In this document: piece after piece, positions 41,593 to 52,298 of the stretch
Layout of the letters: every line of letters starts with the position of its first letter
How positions within the stretch are numbered: position 1 is the first letter of the stretch
Assembly: GCA_029216955.1 (NCBI GenBank)
Contig: JANAVB010004000.1
Location: 4,884,765-4,948,764, forward strand
Reading direction: 5' to 3'
Origin: Iris pallida
Lineage: Eukaryota > Streptophyta > Magnoliopsida > Asparagales > Iridaceae
DNA length: 64,000 nt
Translations under genes and position numbers: made by a program
Notes under the pieces: model-generated
The model's database searches: none
What the model was told of the DNA's origin: nothing
What the model saw: only the letters and a program-made list of their open reading frames with translations

Positions 41593-43860
41593 GATTCTGA
41601 TACCAGCATTGGTCATGTTCATAGAGTGATAATATCTTCTAACATGGTGTCTGTCAAATTTTTGGAAGATGATGAAGATGACATTGAAGAAGCTCCTGAA
41701 ATGGACCCTTGGGCACAAAGGATGGACAATTAGTGGGAACTTTGTTTTGAACAACGAGAGCCACCTACTGAGGATCAATTAGTCCAGATCGATATTAGAG
41801 AGAAGGGCGTATCATGACCAATCTTTATTAGCAAAAATCTTCCAGAGGATGATAAACAAGAATTAATTCATCTTATTCGTGAATATATTGATGTCTTCCC
41901 CTGGAGTTACGAAGATATGTCGGGATTAGATCCTCAAATTGCAACTCACAAGCTTAATATTTTGCCGAATGTCAAGCCGGCCAAACAACAACGACGATTC
42001 AAGCCTGAAATGATGGATGCAATTAATGATGAAATCAAAAAGCTTATAGCTTATGGTTTTATCAGAGAAGAACAACATCCTGACTGGGTAGCCAACGATG
42101 TACCATTTCTGAAGAAGACCGAAAAGGTTCGACTTTGCATAAACTTTCGGGATCTCAATGATGCTTGCCCTAAAGACGACTTTCCTCTCCCAATTACTGA
42201 TGTCATGATCGACAATATATGTGGATTCGAACGAATTTCTTTCATGGATGGTTTTTCTGGATATAATCAAATCCAGATGAATCCTGAAGATGAGAAATAT
42301 ACTTTATTTTGTACTCTTCGTGGAGTGTACTGTTATACGGTCATGTCGTTTGGTCTTAAGAACGCAGGTGCAACTTACCAGCGGGCTATGAGTACTATCT
42401 TTTGAGATCATCTACGAAAGGCTGTCGAATGCTATATTGACGATATTGCTGTTAAAAGTCGTCTCAAGGAAGATTACATTCAAGATTTAAGAACTATCTT
42501 CAATCTAATGTGCCAGCATCAACTCAAAATGAACCCCACCAAGTCTTTTTTGGGTGTCTCTAGTGGTAAATTTCTCGACTTCATCATTACCTCTAAATGT
42601 ATACACGTTGATCCCGAGAAGATCAAAGCCATTCAAAAGATGCGTCCTCCACGTAACCTAAAAGAGCTACGAGGATTCAAAGGTCGACTTGCGTGCATCA
42701 GGCCGTTCATTTTGAATTTATCTGGACGTTGTAGACCATTTACTCAGTTAATGAAGAAAGATGTATCTTTCGTTTGGACGGAGGAATGTTAACGAGTATT
42801 TAATGACATAAAGTGGTATTTAATGAGTCCACCGGTTCTTGTACCACAAATTTCAGGAATACCCTTCTTAGTGTATGTTCGGGCAATGGATCATTCATGG
42901 GAAGCTTTGCTAGCTCAGAAGAACAAGGAAGGTCATGAACAAGCCATCTATTACCTTAGTCGAACAATGATTAGAGCTGAACATCGTTATAGGCCGGTGG
43001 AGAAAGAATGTTTAGCCTTAATGTTTGTCGTTCAGAAGACAAGACATTACATCATAGGCCAAACTATTCATGTCATATCCCGGGTCAATCCTCTTTGAGT
43101 CTTAATAAAGAAGCCAAGTACACTCAATTCTAGGCTTGCCACATGGGCCATATTATTAGCATAATATGATATATTTTATGTTCCTCAAAAGTATGTAAAA
43201 GGCCAAGCATTTTCCGACTTCTTAGCAGCTCATCATGTCCCTGAGACATCTAAACTCTATAATGAGATTCCGGACGAAACATTGGAATAAAATATGATCT
43301 CAGAAGAACCTCCTACCTGGAGGTTGTTCTTTGATAGAGCTTCTAGAATTGGACCAGGAGGTACCCTTGTGGCTGGAGTGGGAATTGTTCTCGTTTTACC
43401 AGATGGATTAACTATTCAAAGGGCTTATTCTTTAGACGAATCATGATCTAACAATGTGGCTGAATATAATGCCTTGCTTATTGGACTTCAATTGGCTAAA
43501 CAACTGGGTGTTGAATATCTCGAAGTATATGGCGACTCTAAGTTGATTGTTAATCAGGTTAGAGGCATATATGAAGTCCGATATCAAGATTTAGTTCCAT
43601 ACCATAAAGCAGCAACCAGGATATCTTCTTCATTCAAAGGATTCTTCATCGAAACATGTACGTCGGACATGCAATACAGAAGCTAATGCCTTAGCTAACC
43701 TAGCTGTGGTATTGGCAGTTCCAGTCAAAAGACAACAGATGGTTGTTATCTCTAATAGAGAACTATTCTGTGTTGAAAACAACCACAACATTGAATTCAG
43801 CAACATAACTGAGGTCAACGTCACTTGCAAGGATTAGAGAGCACCTTTCATTGATTTTGT
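41593..43860 (+). pseudogene. Element B pol: RT, RNase H and archaeal-type RNase H, broken
   Basis: After the UAG, DSDTSIG and PWAQRMDN lead (through two more stops) into RT from about 41880: FIREEQHPDWVA, VRLCINFRDLNDACPKDDF, SFMDGFSGYNQIQM and SFGLKNAGATYQRAM. A TGA follows at about 42403, then ECYIDDIAVKS, where the catalytic motif reads YIDD instead of YVDD. Ty3 RNase H (YLSRTMIRAEHRY; RHYIIGQ) and archaeal RNase H (NNVAEYNALLIGLQLAKQLG; YGDSKLIVNQV) follow with several stops and shifts. The first acidic motif of the second RNase H reads FFDRAS instead of FFDGAS. Confidence 0.85.
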
Positions 43861-44137
43861 AGTGCATGACATCTTGCCAGAAGATCCTAAAGAAGCTACA
43901 AGTATCCATCGTCGATCGCTTCGATTCTATTATAATCATACTACTAAAACACTCTATCGAAGAACTTTTGATGGATTACTCTTGTGGTGTCTCGCTGGTG
44001 ATAAAGCAAAGAAGATATTACGTGAAGCTCATGATGGTGTTTGTGGCGCACATCTGCACTGCGTATTGATCAAACAGGCGGATATCAAAAATGCGGGCCA
44101 ATCAACAGACGCATCTTTCTTCAGTACGAGTCACTAG
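43861..44137 (+). pseudogene. Element B integrase, only the N-terminal start remains
   Basis: RRSLRFYYNHTTKTLYRRTF, GLLLWCLAGDKAKKILREAH and DGVCGAH match the beginning of element C's integrase. The frame then turns into unrelated residues and stops. The rest of the zinc finger, the DDE core and the C-terminal domain are absent, so there is a deletion of about 1 kb relative to C. Confidence 0.8.
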
Positions 44138-44750
44138 CACATATCAGCAATATACGCCTCTGATCGAAGCTAAATACTGGACCACGGTGTGCACCTATTC
44201 TCAGAAATAGTTAGTGCATATCAATAGTGTCTACAACATGCAAGTCAGTGCTTATTTTCAAAAGTGGCACAAAAGAAAAACGATAATATAAGAAAATCAT
44301 TGGTTCTTTGTCGAGACTTACCAACTTTTGAAGACGCAGTATACAAAAGAATAACATCAGAATGAAGTGGCGCAAGTAGGACCTTGTGAGAAGCCATTTG
44401 TTTTGAGAAAATATGAATGACTCTTTCGTTTCTGGTTGTCCTTTTTAAAAAAGAGCGAAAGATGAAGACGAGTACGTCATTCTAGGAGCCTATTTTGGGA
44501 AAGAACTTAAAATGGGCACCTAAAACCGTGCGACGAACTGCCATGTGTCCCTCAAAAGAAACATCAAACAAAGAATTAGCCAAAGGAATGCGACCACGTG
44601 TGCTATTCGAAATCACAGCCACACAATATATCAGAAATTTTAGATTTTATTGCATAAAGATGGGTGGACCCCTACAGACAAGGACACAAGAAAAGAGAAT
44701 AGAATTTTTGGCATGCCTAAACATTATTTGTTGTTCTTGCCTTCATCGAT
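44138..44750 (+). other. 3' non-coding region of element B
   Basis: No sense-strand gene. It carries several family words (TGGCGCAC near 44046, TGGCACAA near 44262, TGGCGCAA near 44365) and precedes the stop of the antisense ORF. Confidence 0.6.
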
Positions 44751-45029
44751 CTAATGAAGGGCGGCGTCCAATTCCTGCATGTTACGGATCCCCGAGCGAC
44801 GCATCAGATTAAGGAATCCCTCCGAATCGCCACGCTTATCAGAGGATGGCCCACCGCTCGAGCAATTGAAGACCATCGAGTCTAGACCAAAACAGTCTAA
44901 AATGTTTACCGCTCTCAGCGATGAGTTAGCCTCCAACAAATAAGTTGTAGGCGCAACATCATGTCCCGCTTCAGGAGACTTTATCATGCTGTCAGCATTT
45001 ATCTCCATCTCTTCCTTCTTGGGGGCCAT
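44751..45029 (-). CDS. Antisense ORF of element B (92 aa)
   Basis: ATG at 45029-45027 opens MAPKKEEMEINADSM, and the frame is complete to TAG at 44751. The middle part is LLEANSSLRAVNILDCFGLD. The C-terminal block (GFLNLMRRSGIRNMQELDAA) corresponds to LHCMGVKSVEELGTK of antisense ORF 1 in element C. It is intact while all sense genes of the element are broken. The family word GGCGCAAC occurs inside it (about 44950) and about 170 bases upstream (about 45200). The start was chosen because a TATA box lies 45 bases upstream and the homologous frame in C starts at the same residue; an in-frame upstream extension to 45221 exists. Confidence 0.7.
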   Translation of the reverse strand: MAPKKEEMEINADSMIKSPEAGHDVAPTTYLLEANSSLRAVNILDCFGLDSMVFNCSSGGPSSDKRGDSEGFLNLMRRSGIRNMQELDAALH

Positions 45030-45073
45030 TGAAGAACAGAAGTGAAGAATAAAAGTACAAAGATCAACTACTA

Positions 45074-45081
45074 CATATATA
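45074..45081 (-). promoter_or_regulatory. TATA box of the antisense ORF in element B
   Basis: Minus strand TATATATG, 45 bases before the ATG at 45029, with a T/C-rich leader (TTTTATTCTTCACTTCTGTT) between. Same spacing as in element C. Confidence 0.55.
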
Positions 45082-45297
45082 TCAACAAAATGGCTCTTCA
45101 TATTTCTCATGGGAAACTGAAAATCATCAATAAACTCGGGAAGACGAAGAGAAGATTGAGTATTTTCGAGAAAAAATTTTAATTGTGATGATCGAGCATT
45201 TACTGGCGCAACTTGACTCAAGTCAAAAAATTTATAAATTCAAAGTATTTCAAAAACTTTGAAACGTTTTAAGTTTTAAAAACTTTGAAGGGGTTCT

Positions 45298-46199
45298 TGT
45301 AGGGCCTAAAAATCAAGTTGTGCCCCAAAAATCATGTTGTGCCACTGTTTTTAAGCTCAAAGATCAAGCTGTGCCACTGATCAGGTTGCGCCTGAGATCA
45401 GACTGCACCCAGTCTTGTTGCGCCAAAATCTACGTGGCGTCTGACACTTAATGGCCATCATTACCTGACAATACTGACAATTGACACCACAGTGAACGAC
45501 GAAAATCTCTTCGAATCCCGTAAATTATGCTGCTCAATGTGAGTTGGTTGACAGTTGTCCTGTACGCTTCGTAAGTTGCGCCTAGGCGCAATCCAGACAA
45601 AATCTTTTGTTGCGCCAAGGCGTAATCTGAATGACTTCTGCTCAAAGGCTGCCACGTGTCCTGGCACAGCTCAATCAGACGCAGTAGACCGAAGCTCGTG
45701 CAACCTGATAAAGTTGAGACAACTTACATTCTAAAGCTGGATGACGTGGCGCACATGCCACTAATCTCTCAAGACGTGTCTACTATCTTGTACACGACCA
45801 TGCGCATCTCAATCACATGATGCCACGCGTCTAAATACAGTTAGTACACGACTTAACAACTGAATGAAAGTTGGCACAACAGGAGGTTGGCGCAACCCAA
45901 TGTGGCGTAATCCAGCCTCGCGTACATCAGAATAACTGCTAAAACAGTTATTTCTTGAACTCTATAAATAGAGTTTTCAATCATTATGAAATGATCAGAT
46001 ACATACGCACAGAGATCAAGAACTCTTGCAAAATTGCTGCTACATTCTCCGGAGGCTACAGTCTTTAAGTTCATATAGTCAAAGGGATAAAGTGATCGTC
46101 TTTTGATCAGATTCCTACAGTTGTACTTCCCCAAAATTTATTATACTTTGTACTATTCTTTTTCAAGTTTGGAATAAACACTTTTTGTTTTTGCAAACA
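45298..46199 (+). mobile_element. 3' LTR of element B (902 bp)
   Basis: TGTAGGGCCTAAAAATCA … TTTGCAAACA, preceded by the polypurine tract GAAGGGG (45287-45293) and followed by the CATAC duplication. TATAAATA at 45963-45970. Family words TTGCGCC and GGCGCAA are better preserved here than in the 5' LTR, for example at about 45385, 45575, 45612 and 45889. Confidence 0.92.
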
Positions 46200-46383
46200 C
46201 ATACGACCAAAGATACGCTCACTATCAAGAGCGGCATCATAGGACTTATGGTAAGTTTGGCACTTTTTGTTATTCCCGAAATAGATCTTAGATGGAAGAA
46301 CGTGAGTCGACAGAGTGATTTGGCAACACTTCGAGGAAGGTGCACAACTGAGATCCCGGAGGATTCAGAGAGACGAAATCAAA
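46200..46383 (-). pseudogene. Host chromovirus H: gag fragment upstream of element B
   Basis: The minus-strand frame …QTYHKSYDAALDSERIFGR joins, across the CATAC duplication, to MSQRVV at 21978, giving the usual helix before the gag zinc knuckle. Further upstream the frame is poor. It ends at about 46383, where a copia-type LTR seems to begin. Confidence 0.65.
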
Positions 46384-47459
46384 TGTAACAATTTGAAGAA
46401 GGCACAAATTCACTTCGTAGCAGCAACGACGAAATCCTACAAGTGGTTTCTGATAAGATCAGAGAAGCACAAGAGGTTTCTGATTAAATCAGAGAAGAAG
46501 AGAAGGAAAGAAGAAAGAGAAAGGCAGCTTTGTTGGGGTGATAAAGATCACCGTTGCTTAAAGCAAGATTCGCCTTTATACAATCCGCTTCAAGGACCCA
46601 GCAAGTTCATAGAGAACTTCTGGAACGCTCGTCAGTCAACTTTTTGTGACTTAAACGGGCTCCCTGAACTTTACGGACTTCCTAAACTCTCTTCTTTGAT
46701 GCATCTTTCAAAGGAGGCCAAGGGGCTTTATTTATAGAGTAGAGTGAGACTTCACCATTTCTCCTATCCAGTGCGGGACTAAAACACCAATACTCAAAAA
46801 TAGAGTTTGATATTTTAGATAATCTCACAATCAATATATTCGTGTGCCAATCCACGCCTACCCCCAAAACACTCCCATGCATGCCCGAGGCAACCTGGAG
46901 TCCGTGTCCGAGTTCGAGTCTGAATAAATAGAAGTAACTTGCTTTCTTGTTGGAGTTAATCCTTTTTTCGACTAGAAAAATAATCCCACGTGGCACCCAA
47001 TTGTACCCTACCACAACTCATGTGCATACGTCAACTCAAGCAATGTATTATATTGAGATACTCACAATTTGGTAACCGATATAGGACTATCTTTCCTTGT
47101 TTAAAGGAAAAAATACCAACAATTCCCCATATATCTCAATATGTGTGTTGAGCGTTCCCCACAGTGACTGCCCATGTATTAGGAGAGATATCGTCATGAC
47201 TTGAATCTTCCCGTATGGGTTAAATAACAGCATGATACAAGAATGGACTAAGCCTTGAATTCTGTATCATAACTTAAATTCTTCCGACTCACATAATGAC
47301 ATCAACTGTGCTTCTGGCTGCACTTTAAAGGCCTTGTGCCAGCCTGGTTTCGACATATGTATATTGGGTGTCTACAAGGTTTCTCTCAAGAGACGGTCTA
47401 CATCTCAATCCATTCACTCTAGGTGAGTTCTTTTAAAGAGTCTTGGCATGAACCTTTTG

Positions 47460-47880
47460 CTTCCTTGCGGTGCTAGGCCGCTATGACATGGCCCGAAGTC
47501 GAGGTACTGCCTCATGTGGTGTCATACCACCTGTAGCATAAAGCCCAGCCTCTTTGTAGTACTAAACTATCCAGCATGAAGCCTTTCGCTTCCTTGCGGT
47601 GTTATGCCGCATTGACATGGCTTGGAAAGCTGAGGCACTATCTCTTGTAGTGTCACCATAAAGTAACATGAGGCCCAGCCTCTTTATAGTGCTGTCTACC
47701 ACTCTTCATTCTACAACATTAGGCCCGCTTGCCTATGTGCGGTGCTATGCCGCTGTGACTTAGCCTGAAGCCGAGGCTTTACCCTCACTAGGTACCTCTT
47801 GTGGTGTCATCCCACTTTTGCATAGAGAACTATGCTACTTTGTAGTGTTGTGCTACCCGTACTTCATGTAAAGCACGCCG
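47460..47880. repeat. Three imperfect repeats of about 130-140 bp in the copia 3' region
   Basis: (T/G)TGCGGTG-TA-GCCGC … GACATGGC … GAGG-ACT … TGTGGTGTCA starts at 47465, 47594 and 47737, each followed by a block ending GCCCAGCCTCTTT-TAGT or similar. Confidence 0.75.
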
Positions 47881-47969
47881 GATATCCCAAATGCTCGAGA
47901 ACTCATTAAGGCTTCCAAGCCATCCTCTCACAGGACTTTGTTCTATATAAAAAACAAATATTAGACAAC

Positions 47970-48175
47970 AGTGGTTTTGGGTTCATAACCCCGCAAAGTT
48001 TTAAAGGATTGCCTACTTATAGTAGTTATGGGTATGAAACCCCGCAATATCCCAAGGAATTGCCCACTAATAGTGGTTCTGGGTACGTGACCACACAAAA
48101 TCCAGAGTACTGCCCACTAACGGTGGTTCTAGGTCCGTGACCCCGTAGTATACCAGAGGATTGCCAACTACACTT
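47970..48175. repeat. Four imperfect repeats of about 50-55 bp in the copia 3' region
   Basis: GTGGTT-TGGGT-C-TGACCCCGCA … CCCA-AGGATTGCC-ACTA-AGTGGTT recurs with starts near 47971, 48019, 48075 and 48122. They lie between RNase H and the 3' LTR, with no coding potential. Confidence 0.75.
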
Positions 48176-48329
48176 GATATTCTTCCAGTCAATGGTCCTC
48201 CCTTGAACCAAAAGCTAGATGCCTAGTAGATTTCTTTTTGAACTAAATCATAAAACTTTATGGTAGGTTTACAAAGACAGAATATTAGAACGTCTTCAAG
48301 CCCAATTTTGTAGCTGAGTCCTCGACCAG

Positions 48330-48720
48330 CTAGCGCTTGAGACCTTTGGTGAACGGATCCGCCAGATTCTCCTGGCTCCAAAAATCTACCACGGCAATGA
48401 CTCCTTTATTAATGAGATCATTTACCGCCCTGTACCTTAATTGCACAGTCCTTTTCTTGCCATTGAAGAGGTTATTTGATGCCACTGCTACAGCCACCTG
48501 GTTATCGTAATACATCGGTATCACCCGAATTTGTGCACCAACCACAGGAAGGTCGTATCTGGTTGTCACAATACATCGACATCACCCAGGTATGGGTACC
48601 AACCACAGAAAGAACCTTTCTGAGCACCCGAAGCAATTCTGTTTCATTTGTTGCAGCTAACAGAGCTCAAATTCCATAGTAAGATAAAGGTCTGCTTCTT
48701 CCACTTCCTCGATATAGAAA
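48330..48720 (-). pseudogene. Copia RNase H, degenerate
   Basis: The frame IPMYYDNQVAVAVASNNLFN, QLRYRAVNDLINKGVIAV and SQENLADPFTKGL is the characteristic end of copia RNase H. The upstream half (48570-48720) is present but shifted. Confidence 0.8.
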
Positions 48721-50010
48721 TATTATCCATGTAAACGATATGACCTCTTCTTTTCCTCCTTCTGAGCACCGACTGACATCACTGAAGCCTTCTACCCGTT
48801 CAGGGTAACCGTTGTAGTGCATCTTTCTGAGTCCCTAAGAGATATCCAATTACTCACTTCACATCTTTCCAAAGATCAACACTTAGCTTGCTTGTGAACT
48901 GATTCGTCATGCCTACAACAAAAGCTATTTCAGGCCTAGTGGTACTTGTATCCTATATCAAACATTGGATGATGTTCGAGTACACCAACTGTCTGACACT
49001 TCTCCAGGATCTGGCTTCAGATTTTGATCATACTTGTAAGGAGTATCGATCCCTAGAAGATCCTGATATCCATAGCATGTGAGCAACTTTTTACGTAGTG
49101 AGCTTGTGACAGGGCAAGCTCAACTTCTGTCTAGATTATTCAAGTCCCCAGTATGACATCAGCATCTCCAATATCCTTCATACTGAATCTGGACGTGAGG
49201 AACATCTCCGTTCTAGTGACACATTATTATGTCGTCCACATAGAGACAAATGATGACTCCTCTCTCATTAGCGAATAGTCTCGCTGATCCTGTAGCCTTT
49301 TGACCTAATAACCAAGTCAAACTTTTTGAGCCACAGATTGAGAGTGTACTTCAAATTGTACATAGAATTCACCAACTTGTAGACCTTGTCTTCAATATCT
49401 TGAACGACAAATCTATCTGACTATTGTATGTGAATCTCTTCTGTTATTTCTCTATCCAAAAGTACTGTCTAGACATCCAACTGATGATAGAACAATTATC
49501 AATAGCAGTCGCGGCCGCCGTCATCCTGATAGTTGACATCTTAGCTAGTAGAGCATATGTGTCAACCTCAACAATCTTCTGTTCTTGAGCAAACACTCTA
49601 GCCTTGAACTCATCATCAGTTCCTTCGTCTTTCATCTTTTTCTTCTCGAAGATTCAATAGGTTTAGCTCCTTTAGGCAGATTAACTAACACCTACTTATA
49701 ATTTGGATGCTACAGAGTCAATCTTATCATTGACTCTCTCCTCTAGAAGATCGCATCTCTGGACTTCATCACCTTATCAACCTCCACATGATGGATGATA
49801 AAGTTATCTCCAAAATCTTTTGGCCTTCTCACTTGCCTTGCTAACTGCTTAGCGAATACTGGTTCAAGTGTTGTCTCATCAATGACAACCACTTTCTGGA
49901 CTACTAATTCTTTGCAAGTACTTGCTCCTTCGGTACCAACAATATTCTCCGGAACATCTGTGAGGATAATGATCTTGTCCTTAGCAATCTTGTCTTCAAA
50001 GAATTCTAAT
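48721..50010 (-). pseudogene. Copia reverse transcriptase, degenerate
   Basis: From the right: RRPKDFGDNFI, then WRDAIF, LVNLPKGAKPI, a D-EFKARVFAQ … VDTYALLAKMSTIRM stretch (49444-49635), and GVIICLYVDDIIM with the catalytic YVDD encoded at 49231-49242. Many stops and shifts. Confidence 0.78.
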
Positions 50011-50017
50011 ATATATG

Positions 50018-50019
<2 letters not shown>

Positions 50020-50064
<45 letters not shown>
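50020..50064. repeat. (AT)n microsatellite 1
   Basis: Pure AT run at the right end of the copia remnant. Confidence 0.95.

Positions 50065-50423
<359 letters not shown>

Positions 50424-50511
<88 letters not shown>
50424..50511. repeat. (AT)n microsatellite 3
   Basis: Pure AT run, again followed by AGTTTTCATATGAAAATA as after array 2. Confidence 0.95.
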
Positions 50512-50515
<4 letters not shown>

Positions 50516-50620
50516 TTCATATGAAAATAGAAACCTGAACTGACCTCATGGTTAGTATGGTAGCCCAAAAATCCTACCCTCATCTTGAGTTTGAATCCCA
50601 CGTTTCTTATTTTTTTAGGT
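50512..50620 (+). repeat. tRNA-like module 3
   Basis: TGACCTCATGGTTAGTATGG (50541-50560) as A-box-like and GAGTTTGAATCCC (50587-50599) as B-box-like, 46 bases apart. The sequence differs from modules 1 and 2 but has the same layout. It ends in a T-rich run. It may be a SINE head or a diverged tRNA-derived repeat. Confidence 0.45.
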
Positions 50621-51050
50621 AATATGTATTATATTAGTTGGTATTTACGTATCTTGATAACTAACATTGTATTTGAGTGATGTAAAATACTTTTAAATTA
50701 TATTTTTATTTATAGTATTTATTTTTATTTTTTAGAATTATTTATTTAATAATTAGATTTTTAAAAGAATAAAAATAGTAAATACCTTTATTTGTATTTA
50801 TAGTTTTTCAATTTTAATAAATAATAAATAATTCCTAAAAACTAATTAAAAATTATATTTACATACTAGATTTTATTTAGGCCAAGTTAGTATATTGGTT
50901 GTAAATTTTGGCACATGATATATAAAAGCTTTAATTAGTTAAAATATTATCGTGAGCGTTAGGAAAGTTACATGTATATTGGAATATCGGCCCAAACTTC
51001 GTGAAGATTGTAAGCTGTATACAATGACCGTCTATTAATATTAGGTAGTT
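50621..51050. other. AT-rich non-coding sequence
   Basis: A very AT-rich stretch with TAATTAAAAATTA-type sequence. No gene, repeat boundary or known element recognised. Confidence 0.5.
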
Positions 51051-51059
51051 ACAAATGTT

Positions 51060-52298
51060 GGCATTAACTGGATAATACTATTAAATAGGTGAATTGGGAC
51101 CCGTCGCACCACCAATCGAAGAACGCCGACAGACTATAGCATTTCGACAGGAGACATGCAAGTGTACCTTGCCAATATTTAGTTCTTGTTGTACTTTATT
51201 TTAGTTACATTCTTGCTTCATAATTAGCTTAGATTATATTTGCTGTTTATGTAGGATCTTGTTAATACTTCACGTTCGAACATATCTAGGTGTCAATGAC
51301 TATATGCGAATATTGGGTATTGACTTTAGACATAGTGTTGTACTGATTATCGTGTTACTTGAGACACAATGGACCAAGGACACTGACACGATCATGATAC
51401 AAAGTCCTAGACATGTCAGAGTCATGGTTTTGACTCTGTGATAGGTTACAGGATTATTTGCTCGACATTAGTAGTGTTACTGGACATGATATAGTAGGCT
51501 AGTACATCTGGTGGGGAAAACATAGACTGATTCATCGGGCTACCTGATAGATACACCTTTAGTCATTGTCTCTATAGTCGGGATATGACTATTATCCATA
51601 CTCGTATACTGTGGTCTCTGTAGTAGAGCTTCGGTGTTTACTCGTACGTCTGAGGTCCCTCGACACGGTGTCTTTGGCGTAATAGTCCGATGTATAGAGC
51701 TTGTTCTCACTTGCATTTCACTTAGACTGGATTATATAGATACCCTTGTGTTGTTAATTAAAGTATTTTCATTAATTTACTGTTACTTGGCATCTTATAT
51801 TTTTGTATCTTATTATGTCCCCTGAGGACCTGGTCATCTCCACCAGGTGTAGACGAGGAGGCATATACTGAGGTGTATTGTTCAGGTGCTGTTACAGGAG
51901 ACATACCTGCACAAGAGGACGAGATTGTGCTAGAGGACTTTGCTTGAGTACGTAGTTCATCCATCCTTCGATGATTATTTCTTAGCAGACAATATGATCA
52001 GCTTTGTCATTTACTTCCTTTTGCTTATTGTCGGGATGTACCCGAGATATTCTTTAGTTTTTTTTATTTGTTGGACAACTCAGTTATGATATTCAGACTT
52101 TCTTTATTATCATGTCCTGCTATTTTGGATATTTGATTATTATTACATGGATGAGAATAGCTTTGTACCTGTGGCCATGTGAAATTTATAGCTTAAGTAC
52201 TCATTGACAAGTCTAAACATTTTCTTAGTCTATTGGTGATATACTGCTGGCATGTTTCGTATGCATAGTCCCACGTATTTTGGGACTGTGGCATTATA
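51060..52298 (+). mobile_element. Decayed solo-LTR-like remnant related to element T
   Basis: The 3' half follows the same order as T's LTR. GTCCCCTGAGGACCTGGTCATCTCCACCAGGTGTAG stands at 51819-51853 (T: GTCCCTCTGAGGACGTGGTGATCTCTCCAGGTATAG). Its end is GCTGGCATG … ACGTATTTTGGGACTGTGGCATTATA (T: GCTGGCATG … AAGTATTTTGGGACTGGGACATTACA). The left limit is uncertain and no duplication was found. Confidence 0.55.

Larger units (their letters stand above)
21984..46199 (+). mobile_element. Tat element B, split by Tat element C
   Basis: 5' LTR 21984-22886 (903 bp), 3' LTR 45298-46199 (902 bp). A perfect CATAC duplication flanks it (21979-21983 and 46200-46204). The interior encodes, in order: N-terminal gag extension, capsid, zinc finger, protease, RT, RNase H, a second archaeal-type RNase H, and only the start of integrase. 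An antisense ORF lies before the 3' LTR. The dual RNase H and the antisense ORF are hallmarks of the Tat lineage. Many stops show it is dead. Without element C (25449-39081 plus one TSD) it is about 10.6 kb. Confidence 0.9.
46384..50010 (-). mobile_element. Decayed Ty1/copia element (3' LTR, 3' region, RNase H, RT)
   Basis: The orientation is minus. The probable 3' LTR is 46384-47121 (minus strand TGTTGGTATTTT … TTGTTACA) with a TATAAATA box at 46729-46736. The purine run ATATATGGGGAAT lies just upstream at about 47122-47135. RNase H and RT are recognisable to the right; integrase, gag and the 5' LTR are not seen before the AT microsatellites. The LTR's inner limits are inferred from termini only. 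Confidence 0.7.

Noticed and set aside
41503..41900. Possible Ogre-type intron between protease and RT
   Set aside because: The stretch is conserved as protein between elements B and C (DSDTSIG, WAQR-DN, EPPTED-LVQID), so it is coding and is not removed; only single stops interrupt it.
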